NCBI GenBank assembly: GCA_023129655.1
Contig: JAGMBN010000043.1
Location: 1 to 9,510, forward strand
Source of the DNA: a bacterium
GTDB taxonomy: Bacteria > JAHJDO01
Reading direction: 5' to 3'
DNA: 9,510 nt
Shown here piece after piece: positions 1 through 5,573 of the stretch (position 1 is its first letter; the number at the start of each line of letters is the position of its first letter). The position numbers and the translations under genes are program-made. The notes beneath the pieces were generated by a model. That model did no database searches. It saw only the letters and a list, made by a program, of their open reading frames with translations, and had not been told where the DNA came from.

Positions 1-997
1 AGATTTTTGCGATAGATTTGCGCCTCTTGGATATAACAGTAATAATGGAAATTTCAAGAGCGATATTGTTTCCCAAATACAAAGGGTGGCAGAAGCAGGA
101 ATAGCTGGGATAGAATTTCATGAGTCTGTCTTTATAGACAGAAATTACAGAAAGAACAAAAAGCTTATAGATGAAGTAAAAAAAGCTCTTAAGAAATATA
201 AAGTTACGCCAACAAATATGAACACAAATTTATTTAGTGATCCAAAATGGAAACTTGGCGGAATAACAAATGCAAATCCTAAAATAAGAAGAGATGCGCT
301 TGAGATAGCGCTTCAGGGGATTGAAATAGCAAAAGAAGTCGGATGTATAAGCGTTGCTCTGTGGCCCGGTTCAGATGGCTGGGATTACAACTTTCAAGCT
401 AACTATGGCGTACTTCTTGACAGATTCGTACAAGGATGTATTGAGATAAATAAAAAAGCCAAAAAGCTTGGTCTAAAATTCGGTGTTGAAGCAAAGCTGC
501 ACGAACCAAGAGAAGGCAACATGATTATTCCTACTACTCATTGTGCAGCTTTGGTTGCAAAAAAAGTTAATGAAGAATGCGGAGATAATAATATGGGTGT
601 CTGCGTTGATTATGGTCATGAGCAGATGTATGCGGTAGAACCTGCTTTTACCCTTTATGCGGTGCAGAAGTTCGGCGTTCCTATAGCTAACTTTCATGTC
701 AATAATGCAAAACTCCACTCCAATGATGAGGATAGAGTTGCTGGAACAGGGGATAACTGGAGACTTGCAGATTTCTGCTACGCAGCAATTGATACAGGAT
801 ATCAGGGATGGTTCGGTGAAGACCAGTTCACTTATAGGATGGACCCTGTAAAAGCAATGTCACTCTCCAGAGAGCTGTTTGCCAATGTAATGAAAAAGGC
901 TCTGATGATTTATGCCAGAAAAGATGAGTTAAAAAAAGCCCAGGCAACTGGGGATGCTGGTAAAACAATAGATGTAGTAAAAAGGATACTAACCTGA
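1..997 (+). CDS. Xylose-isomerase-like TIM-barrel sugar isomerase (5' partial)
   Basis: The reading frame is open from base 2 to the TGA at 995-997, giving 331 visible residues. A GTG at 86 is in frame, but the frame continues upstream with plausible protein (DRFAPLGY...), so the true start is outside the window. Residue numbers count from base 2. The fold and motifs match the xylose isomerase (XylA) family: FH at 39-40 (the catalytic His region), TNLFSDPKWKLGG at about 75-87, WPGSDG at about 121-126 (WGGREG in XylA), VEAK with Glu163 and Lys166, DYGHEQM with Asp203 and His206, FHVN at 231-234, an Asp-Glu-Asp at 242-244, and a Glu-Asp at 273-274. These positions correspond to the two-metal site of XylA, which interconverts aldose and ketose sugars in the cytoplasm. 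Two usual ligands look substituted: Asp for Glu217, and Asn for Asp245 (Actinomycete numbering). The substrate may therefore not be xylose. It could act with the iol-type genes downstream, but five unrelated genes and a 389-bp gap separate them. The family is sure; the substrate is unknown. Confidence 0.85.
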   Translation, partial: DFCDRFAPLGYNSNNGNFKSDIVSQIQRVAEAGIAGIEFHESVFIDRNYRKNKKLIDEVKKALKKYKVTPTNMNTNLFSDPKWKLGGITNANPKIRRDALEIALQGIEIAKEVGCISVALWPGSDGWDYNFQANYGVLLDRFVQGCIEINKKAKKLGLKFGVEAKLHEPREGNMIIPTTHCAALVAKKVNEECGDNNMGVCVDYGHEQMYAVEPAFTLYAVQKFGVPIANFHVNNAKLHSNDEDRVAGTGDNWRLADFCYAAIDTGYQGWFGEDQFTYRMDPVKAMSLSRELFANVMKKALMIYARKDELKKAQATGDAGKTIDVVKRILT

Positions 998-1386
998 AAT
1001 GAAACACTCAAACTTGTAACTCTGGGAAAACTTGAAATACTGGATATTCCCAAACCCAAAATGGTTAATCTACCCCTGCTCTTGCAAAAGAATTTTCTAG
1101 AATTTGCTAATTATCTTTTTGGTAATCTTTTAACTGTTTGTATAGCAGAATGTTATGGATATAATTGCCGCTGAGAACAGGACGAAATTGGACAAAGTTA
1201 CAGCTTTGAGCCTCGTCCGAGCGACAAATATCTCTATAAAATCATCTCTGATTTTGCTGGATTAATTAAATGGTTGGTTGTATAGTGACTTTATATGTAA
1301 GGGATATATAGAGATAGATCTGTTCTATACTATGTGGTACCCTACAAAGCTGGAAGTAATCTGATAGAATGTTAACAGGAGATTAT
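998..1386. other. Intergenic region upstream of the PDZ-gene operon; no convincing gene
   Basis: No good gene is seen on either strand. The frame of the upstream gene continues past its stop for 58 codons to a TGA at 1172-1174, then 36 more codons to a TAG at 1283-1285. Its translation looks mildly protein-like but matches no family I know, so it may be a decayed gene or chance. Visible structure includes ggacga 1180-1185 facing tcgtcc 1213-1218, enclosing caaag 1193-1197 / ctttg 1204-1208. There is also an 8-bp palindrome TTCTAGAA at 1095-1102, and TATAGA 1307-1312 facing TCTATA 1324-1329. TATACT at 1326-1331 could be a -10 box for the operon, 55 nt before the start codon, but no good -35 lies 16-18 nt upstream. 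No T-tailed hairpin follows the isomerase gene. Confidence 0.6.
1377..1381 (+). promoter_or_regulatory. Ribosome binding site AGGAG deciding the PDZ-gene start
   Basis: AGGAG lies 5 nt before the ATG at 1387 and downstream of the in-frame ATG at 1369. The 1369 ATG has no such site and would place the Shine-Dalgarno sequence inside the coding region, so 1387 is the better start. Confidence 0.8.
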
Positions 1387-2622
1387 ATGAATAAATTTGT
1401 AGAAATGAAGAAGTTGCTCCTATCTACTATATTAGTAATAGCAGTTGCAATAAACAGTATAAGTCTATTTGCAGACACGATATTTCTAATACACGGAGAT
1501 TCCATTAAAGGTATAATAACAGAGCAATATGAAGATAGAGTAATTGTCAGTGTTCCTGGTGGAGAAATAGGAATATATAGAAATAGAATATCACGTATTA
1601 GATTTGATGAGCCTGAGCAGAATTACTTACAGCTGGGAGATAAATACCTGGAGAAGAAACGATTTGATAAAGCAGTGCAATTATATAAAAGAGCAGTGAA
1701 AGCAAATCCTAATTTCCAACAAGCAAAAGACGCTCTACTAAAATTAGAGGATATAAAAAAAGCATATATTATGGAGAAACAGAAGAAAGAAGAATTATTA
1801 AGAAGAATAAGAAAAGAGTCGAAAATTATGTTAAGAAAGATGCTTGGAATAGAAATAGACAGTGCATATAAAATGTATATATATCCTGACAGTCCCGCAG
1901 CAAAAAAAGGAATTCAGACAGGCGATAAATTAATATCCATATACAATCAGCTGGTAAAGCATATGTCTTTAGCAAAGGTGCGCGAGTATTTAATAGGCTC
2001 CGGAACAGGGAAAGTAAAGCTCACGGTTGAAGTAAGACTTATAATTGAAAGACATATTAGGACAGCCAAATCCGGAAGACTGGGGATAAGGATAGAAATA
2101 AAAGAAACAGGGTTAACTATAACAGAAGCAGTGAAGAATAGCTTGGCAGAGAGAGTGGGGCTGAAAGCTGGAGATAAAATAGCAGCGATAAATGAGAAAA
2201 GCACAAGATATATGAACATGAAGCAGGTAATAAAAAATCTGAAGCAGCGATCTGCAGGGCAACTAAGTCTGACAATAAGAAGAAGTATTGTCTTAAAGAG
2301 GGTATCTGTTGAAAAAACCAAAGTTTCTGTTCGCGCAAAAAAGAAACAAAAAGTATATTTAGGAAAAGATATATCAATAAGCATGTTAATAATCCCCGGC
2401 ACAGAGAGAAAAGGGCTGGGAATAAAAATAGAAAAAGTTCCGGAAGGAATAAAAATAACCGATGTGACGAAAGGCAGCGCATCGGATATAGCAGGGCTGA
2501 AAGGAGGCGATATAATAACAGCGATAGATAAGAAATCTCTGAAAGGCATGAACATGTCAGATGTAATAAAAACATTGAAAGAGAAAAAGAATGTTGAGTT
2601 TATTATAACAGTAAGAAAATAA
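1387..2622 (+). CDS. Exported TPR and triple-PDZ protein, no protease domain
   Basis: With the start at 1387 the protein has 411 residues. It opens with a classical signal peptide: Lys at 8-9, a hydrophobic core at about 10-28, and likely cleavage after Ala29 (SLFA-DT). It is therefore probably periplasmic or surface exposed. Next comes a small beta-rich segment (about 30-75) that turns sequence-recognisable at GDSIKGIITEQYEDRV, then one TPR-like helical pair (about 79-112) and a charged helix (about 113-150). Three PDZ domains follow at about 150-218, 230-299 and 341-410, the last two with clear (L/G)GI, GLK-GD and MN-M---I--L elements. PDZ modules bind protein C-termini; in HtrA, DegS and RseP they are attached to proteases, but no Ser-protease or HExxH motif is present here. 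It is the first gene of the apparent operon, 22 nt from the HAMP gene, so a scaffold or sensor partner is plausible. The specific function is not recognised. The gene is very rich in ATA, AGA and AAA codons compared with the genes after 5573. Confidence 0.88.
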   Translation: MNKFVEMKKLLLSTILVIAVAINSISLFADTIFLIHGDSIKGIITEQYEDRVIVSVPGGEIGIYRNRISRIRFDEPEQNYLQLGDKYLEKKRFDKAVQLYKRAVKANPNFQQAKDALLKLEDIKKAYIMEKQKKEELLRRIRKESKIMLRKMLGIEIDSAYKMYIYPDSPAAKKGIQTGDKLISIYNQLVKHMSLAKVREYLIGSGTGKVKLTVEVRLIIERHIRTAKSGRLGIRIEIKETGLTITEAVKNSLAERVGLKAGDKIAAINEKSTRYMNMKQVIKNLKQRSAGQLSLTIRRSIVLKRVSVEKTKVSVRAKKKQKVYLGKDISISMLIIPGTERKGLGIKIEKVPEGIKITDVTKGSASDIAGLKGGDIITAIDKKSLKGMNMSDVIKTLKEKKNVEFIITVRK

Positions 2623-2644
2623 ATTAAAAAAGGAGTCAAGTATA

Positions 2645-3208
2645 ATGGAAAATAAGAAGAAGTTGAGATGGAATTATTTAGTAGACAAAAAGTTTCAGAT
2701 GAAGTACGTAATGGTAACGTTAGTATTTATGTTTCTCATAGGTGCAATGTGTGGATACGTAACATACCATACACTCTGGACACAACTTGGAGAGAAGTTA
2801 GCATTAGTATACCCTCAGGCAAGGTTAGTAAGCATATTAAATGTAGTGAAAATAAAATTGGCAATACAGCTGATATTACTTGTCCCTGTAGTAATTTTGG
2901 TCTCTGTTTTTCTATCACACAGAGTAGTAGGGCCTATTTCCAAGATAAAAAAACACATGAAGAAATTAATTGAAAAAGATTTCAGTAACGGTCTATATCT
3001 TAGAAAGACAGATGAATTTCGTGATCTTGCAGAATTAATAAATAAATCTACGGATTCAATAAAGCAAAGTTTGGCAAAAGTTAAGGAGTCTGTAGACAAG
3101 ATAATATCATTATCGGAAAATGCAGCGCTTCAGGATAACGAGAAAAAGGCCTTGCAGCAGGAAATAGAGTCTCTGGATAATATACTGTCAGAGTTCAAGA
3201 TAGGGTAA
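2645..3208 (+). CDS. Two-TM membrane protein with HAMP domain and C-terminal coiled coil
   Basis: The 187-residue protein starts at an ATG preceded by AGGAG (2631-2635) at 9-nt spacing. It has a basic N-terminus, a membrane segment at about 21-42, a short extracytoplasmic loop (about 43-69) and a second membrane segment at about 70-91. A HAMP domain follows directly at about 92-145, with the typical VVGPI at 94-98 and DEF..L at 123-128. The tail (about 146-187) is a charged, heptad-like helix. HAMP domains pass conformational signals across the inner membrane in chemoreceptors and sensor kinases. Here no kinase, cyclase, GGDEF or methyl-accepting signalling domain follows, so the output must be another protein if it signals at all. 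Its place directly after the exported PDZ protein suggests a membrane pair. It is a complete small gene and shows no sign of truncation by frameshift: the stop is followed within 19 nt by the next start. Exact role unknown. Confidence 0.85.
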   Translation: MENKKKLRWNYLVDKKFQMKYVMVTLVFMFLIGAMCGYVTYHTLWTQLGEKLALVYPQARLVSILNVVKIKLAIQLILLVPVVILVSVFLSHRVVGPISKIKKHMKKLIEKDFSNGLYLRKTDEFRDLAELINKSTDSIKQSLAKVKESVDKIISLSENAALQDNEKKALQQEIESLDNILSEFKIG

Positions 3209-3217
3209 AAGGGAAAA

Positions 3218-3221
3218 GAGG
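3218..3221 (+). promoter_or_regulatory. GAGG ribosome binding site for the kdsC GTG start
   Basis: GAGG lies 5 nt before GTG 3227. A stronger AGGAG at 3223-3227 overlaps this GTG and has no in-frame start at proper spacing; the next in-frame GTG (3254) and ATG (3260) are too far and too close to the catalytic motif. GTG 3227 is therefore preferred, with moderate certainty. Confidence 0.5.
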
Positions 3222-3226
3222 CAGGA

Positions 3227-3748
3227 GTGGTTGATAATAATAGAATAAGAAAAGTGAAAATGCTTATTCTTGATGTGGATGGGGTCTTGACAGATGGACG
3301 GATTATATGGACTAGCTCTGCTGAAGAGATGAAATTTTTCAATGTACAGGATGGCGTTGGGATAACTCTGGCTCAAAGAGCAGGATTAAAGGTAGCAATA
3401 ATATCTGCGCGAAAGTCTAAGGTGACTGAGATTCGCGCAAAAGAATTAAAAATAACAGAGGTTTGTCAGACTACAGAAAGCAAACTTGTTGCATACAAGA
3501 GACTAATAGATAAATATAAATTGGCTGATGAAGAAGTTGCTTATATAGGTGATGATCTTCATGATCTTCCTGCTCTCAGAAGGGTGGGCTTTGCAGTAGC
3601 AGTGGCAAATGCTCAGGATGAAGCAAAACAAGTTTCGCATTATGTAACTGAGAAGAATGGCGGCAAAGGAGCTGTGCGCGAAGTTATCAACATGATCCTT
3701 AAGGCAAAGGGATTATGGGACAAGGCAGTAGAAAAATATTATATGTAA
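3227..3748 (+). CDS. kdsC: 3-deoxy-D-manno-octulosonate 8-phosphate phosphatase (KdsC-type HAD)
   Basis: The protein has 173 residues, the usual size for the small, capless KdsC group of HAD phosphatases. These dephosphorylate Kdo-8-phosphate to Kdo in the cytoplasm on the way to the lipopolysaccharide inner core. Motif I is DVDGVLTDG at 16-24, with nucleophile Asp16 and acid/base Asp18. The KdsC-typical F-NVQDG-GI lies at 38-46, motif II Ser60 in IISARKS, motif III Lys86, motif IV YIGDDLHDLP at 106-115, and the family-typical NGGKGAVRE at 144-152. Motif II reads SAR, whereas the common form is TGR, a conservative difference. The related YrbI phosphatases that act on KDN-8-phosphate or are fused to CMP-sugar synthetases share these motifs, so a different sialic-acid-like substrate cannot be excluded. 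It sits 18 nt after the HAMP gene and 12 nt before hisG, with no kdsA, kdsB or kdsD beside it. Confidence 0.9.
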   Translation: MVDNNRIRKVKMLILDVDGVLTDGRIIWTSSAEEMKFFNVQDGVGITLAQRAGLKVAIISARKSKVTEIRAKELKITEVCQTTESKLVAYKRLIDKYKLADEEVAYIGDDLHDLPALRRVGFAVAVANAQDEAKQVSHYVTEKNGGKGAVREVINMILKAKGLWDKAVEKYYM

Positions 3749-3760
3749 GGAGAAGAAAAA

Positions 3761-4630
3761 GTGAAACTAAAACTTGGATTACCAAAAGGGAGTCTTCAGG
3801 AAGCAACTACCAGAATATTTAAAAAAGCGGGATTTAATATATCAGCTTCTGAACGTTCTTACTTTCCAATAGTTGATGATAGCGAGATTGAGGCAATCCT
3901 TATCAGAGCGCAGGAAATGGCAAGGTATGTGTATGACGGGGTTCTGGATTGCGGCCTGACAGGCAAGGATTGGATAATGGAAAATGGCGTTCAGGTTGTT
4001 GAAGTAGCAGATCTTATATACGCAAAAAGCGGGATGAAACCAGTTAGCTGGGTTTTAGGAGTTAATAGTAATTCACAAATAAAGACAGTTAAGGATCTGG
4101 AAGGAAAGAGGATTGCAACAGAACTTGTAAATGTTACAAAGAAATATCTTAAATCACAAGGTGTGCAGGCAGAGGTGGAATTTTCATGGGGCGCGACTGA
4201 GGCAAAGGTTCCTGACCTGGTAGATGCAATTGTTGAACTTACTGAAACAGGTTCATCTCTGCGGGCAAATAACATACGAATAATAGATGAGATTATGACT
4301 TCAACAACTAAACTTATTGCAAATAAAGATGCATGGAAAAACACGTGGAAAAAGAAAAAGATACAGAATCTTGCAATGCTTCTTACCGGCGCTTTAAATG
4401 CTGAGGAAAAGGTCGGTCTTAAAATGAATGTTGCTCAGAAAAATTTAAAGAGCATCATAAAAATCTTACCTGCAGTAAAGACTCCTACAATATCGCAATT
4501 AGCTGATGGAAAATGGGCGGCGCTGGAAGTAATAATAGATGAAGATACAGTTAGAAATATTATCCCTAAGTTAAAGGAAGCCGGCGCGCAAGGCATTGTA
4601 GAGTATCCGCTTAACAAAGTAATCTACTAA
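3761..4630 (+). CDS. hisG: ATP phosphoribosyltransferase, long form (HisG)
   Basis: HisG joins ATP and PRPP to give N1-(5-phosphoribosyl)-ATP, the first step of histidine synthesis. The 289-residue protein starts at GTG 3761, with AGGAG at 3748-3752 overlapping the kdsC stop codon (8-nt spacing). It opens with the family KLKLGLPKGSL motif (residues 2-12), followed by YDG--D-GLTGKDW at 58-71. The PRPP-binding segment DAIVELTETGSSLRANN is at 155-171. A C-terminal ACT-like HisG_C domain (about 215-288) includes TPTISQL at 241-247 and ends in a GAQGIVEYPL stretch. The C-terminal domain marks the long form, which is normally hexameric, needs no HisZ partner and is feedback-inhibited by histidine. 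No other his gene is adjacent, which is unusual for an operon-type arrangement. The 15-nt gap to the next gene runs straight into a repeat array. Confidence 0.93.
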   Translation: MKLKLGLPKGSLQEATTRIFKKAGFNISASERSYFPIVDDSEIEAILIRAQEMARYVYDGVLDCGLTGKDWIMENGVQVVEVADLIYAKSGMKPVSWVLGVNSNSQIKTVKDLEGKRIATELVNVTKKYLKSQGVQAEVEFSWGATEAKVPDLVDAIVELTETGSSLRANNIRIIDEIMTSTTKLIANKDAWKNTWKKKKIQNLAMLLTGALNAEEKVGLKMNVAQKNLKSIIKILPAVKTPTISQLADGKWAALEVIIDEDTVRNIIPKLKEAGAQGIVEYPLNKVIY

Positions 4631-4635
4631 GAAAT

Positions 4636-4639
4636 AAGG
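4636..4639 (+). promoter_or_regulatory. AAGG ribosome binding site for the lipoprotein GTG start
   Basis: AAGG sits 6 nt before GTG 4646. No other start codon exists between here and the lipobox codons at 4727-4738 that would leave a workable signal peptide, so this modest site supports initiation at the GTG located inside the repeat array. Confidence 0.55.
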
Positions 4640-4642
4640 CAT

Positions 4643-4719
4643 AAAGTGACAAAGTTACAAAGGCACAAAGAGGGCAAAAAGCATAAACTCTGTGCCTTTG
4701 TGCCTCTGTGCCTTTTTTT
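4643..4719. repeat. Palindromic array of 8-bp units fused into the lipoprotein 5' end
   Basis: The left half reads AAAGTGAC (4643-4650), AAAGTTAC (4651-4658), AAAGGCAC (4659-4666) and a degenerate AAAGAGGGC (4667-4675). The right half reads GTGCCTTT (4692-4699), GTGCCTCT (4700-4707) and GTGCCTTT (4708-4715), the reverse complements of the AAAGGCAC type, then runs into T's to 4719. Between them is a spacer of about 16 nt. Each half is a tandem 8-bp register and the halves are inverted. As general background, GGCACAAA-type arrays of this kind occur dispersed in many bacterial genomes, usually between genes. Here the start codon GTG lies inside the first unit, and the right half is translated as the signal-peptide core. 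Confidence 0.8.
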
Positions 4720-5572
4720 AATATCTTTATCAGGCTGCGCAACACTTACACATAATAAAGATATATCTCCTAATAATTCTGATGCATACGCACATTATTG
4801 TATGGGCACCATATATGAAAATAGAAGAGAGATTGATAAGGCTATATGTGAATATGAGAGCACAATACAGGGAGACAGGAGAGCAATAATACCAAGATAC
4901 ATTCTTGCTAAACTCTATGTTAGAAGGGGATTTATTGAACAGGCTGTGGAACAATATAGAGTATTGTCTGAGTTGGATCCGAAGAATACAAGGCTCAGTA
5001 CAGTTCTTGGCGCTTTGTATTTACATCAGGGACTTACATACAGTAAAACAGGAGATTATGAACGTGCTGTTGGATCCTATAAAAAGTTATTAAAAATATT
5101 CAGATCTGATTTGAGCTATTATTATCTTGGAGTTGCCTACGAGCGCATGGGAAAAATATATCATGCAGACAGGCAGTTTAACCGCGCTATAAAATTAAAC
5201 CCGGATTATGCGGAAGCTTATAATTACTTGGGATATATGTATATAGATAGGGGCAAGAAACTTGATAAATCTATAAAATTAATTAAAAAGGCTCTTGAAA
5301 TTGAGCCGGAGAACGGCTACTTTGCTGACAGTTTGGGATGGGGATATTACAAAAGAGGAATGCTGGACCAAGCAATGCTCCAGCTTGAAAGAGCTGTTGA
5401 ACTTACCAAAGCAGAAGAAGATGATCCTGTAATAAGAGATCATCTTGGGGATGTGTATTTTCAAAAAAAGATGTATAATAAAGCTATTGAACAGTGGGAA
5501 AAAGCAGTAGAATTGGGCGTAAAAGATAGGAAAATAATTGAAGAGAAAATAAAAAATGCAGGGAGAAAATAA
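4646..5572 (+). CDS. TPR-repeat lipoprotein with repeat-derived signal peptide
   Basis: The 308-residue protein has a basic N-terminus (residues 1-14), a hydrophobic run (15-29) and a lipobox LSGC with Cys31, so it should be lipidated and anchored in a membrane, probably the outer one. TPR-like helical pairs fill about 45-300: clear units start near YAHYCMGTIYE (48), AIIPRYILAKLYV (79), LGALYLHQGLTYS (117), SYYYLGVAYERMG (152), AEAYNYLGYMYID (186), YFADSLGWGYYKRG (222) and IRDHLGDVYFQKK (260). The last three resemble a widespread TPR family carrying a NYLGY...DSLGW...DHLGDVY pattern. TPRs mediate protein-protein contacts, and a role as an envelope assembly or secretion scaffold is inferred only. 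The start is GTG 4646 with AAGG upstream. Codons 1 to about 24 coincide with the inverted repeat array at 4643-4719. It lies 15 nt after hisG, and its stop is 1 nt before iolB. Confidence 0.87.
   Translation: MTKLQRHKEGKKHKLCAFVPLCLFLISLSGCATLTHNKDISPNNSDAYAHYCMGTIYENRREIDKAICEYESTIQGDRRAIIPRYILAKLYVRRGFIEQAVEQYRVLSELDPKNTRLSTVLGALYLHQGLTYSKTGDYERAVGSYKKLLKIFRSDLSYYYLGVAYERMGKIYHADRQFNRAIKLNPDYAEAYNYLGYMYIDRGKKLDKSIKLIKKALEIEPENGYFADSLGWGYYKRGMLDQAMLQLERAVELTKAEEDDPVIRDHLGDVYFQKKMYNKAIEQWEKAVELGVKDRKIIEEKIKNAGRK
4659..4719 (+). terminator. Possible intragenic terminator/attenuator in the array
   Basis: AAAGGCACAAAGAGG (4659-4673) can pair with CCTCTGTGCCTTT (4703-4715), giving 13 base pairs with a two-A bulge, followed by a T run (seven T's at 4713-4719). 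A competing hairpin pairs ACAAAGGCACA (4657-4667) with TGTGCCTTTGT (4691-4701), plus GAG/CTC, with a 15-nt loop and no T tail directly after it. The T-tailed form resembles an intrinsic terminator placed 13 nt inside the coding region. Translation through it would disrupt it. Activity is not shown by sequence alone, because the 29-nt loop is long. Confidence 0.3.
5560..5565 (+). promoter_or_regulatory. Ribosome binding site AGGGAG deciding the iolB start
   Basis: AGGGAG lies 8 nt before ATG 5574 and inside the end of the TPR gene. The in-frame ATG at 5556 lies upstream of this site and would overlap the previous gene, so 5574 is preferred. Confidence 0.8.
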
Positions 5573-5573
5573 T

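Noticed and set aside
86..88. GTG as the start of the xylose-isomerase-like gene
   Set aside because: The frame is open and family-like back to base 2, and no ribosome binding site precedes the GTG; the gene is cut by the window edge.
995..1174. TGA recoding (as in TGA-Gly or selenocysteine) joining the isomerase to the downstream frame
   Set aside because: The PFK-family gene ends at TGA immediately before the next gene's ribosome binding site, so TGA works as a stop. The isomerase already ends at a reasonable place and no selenocysteine-type context is apparent.
1326..1331. TATACT as a firm promoter -10 for the operon
   Set aside because: The hexamer is good, but the -35 position 17 nt upstream reads gatata; in AT-rich DNA such a hexamer is expected by chance. 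It is noted only in the gap entry.
1947..2639. Long minus-strand open frame opposite the PDZ gene
   Set aside because: It is the antisense of Lys/Ile/Glu-rich coding sequence, giving a Phe/Ser/Ile-rich product with no motifs, while the plus frame has a signal peptide and three PDZ domains.
2668..2973. Alternative plus-strand frame inside the HAMP gene
   Set aside because: It has no motif or ribosome binding site and overlaps fully with a frame containing two membrane segments and a HAMP domain.
4643..4719. CRISPR array
   Set aside because: The units are 8 bp, contiguous and inverted across a spacer; there are no 25-40 bp repeats with unique spacers and no cas genes.
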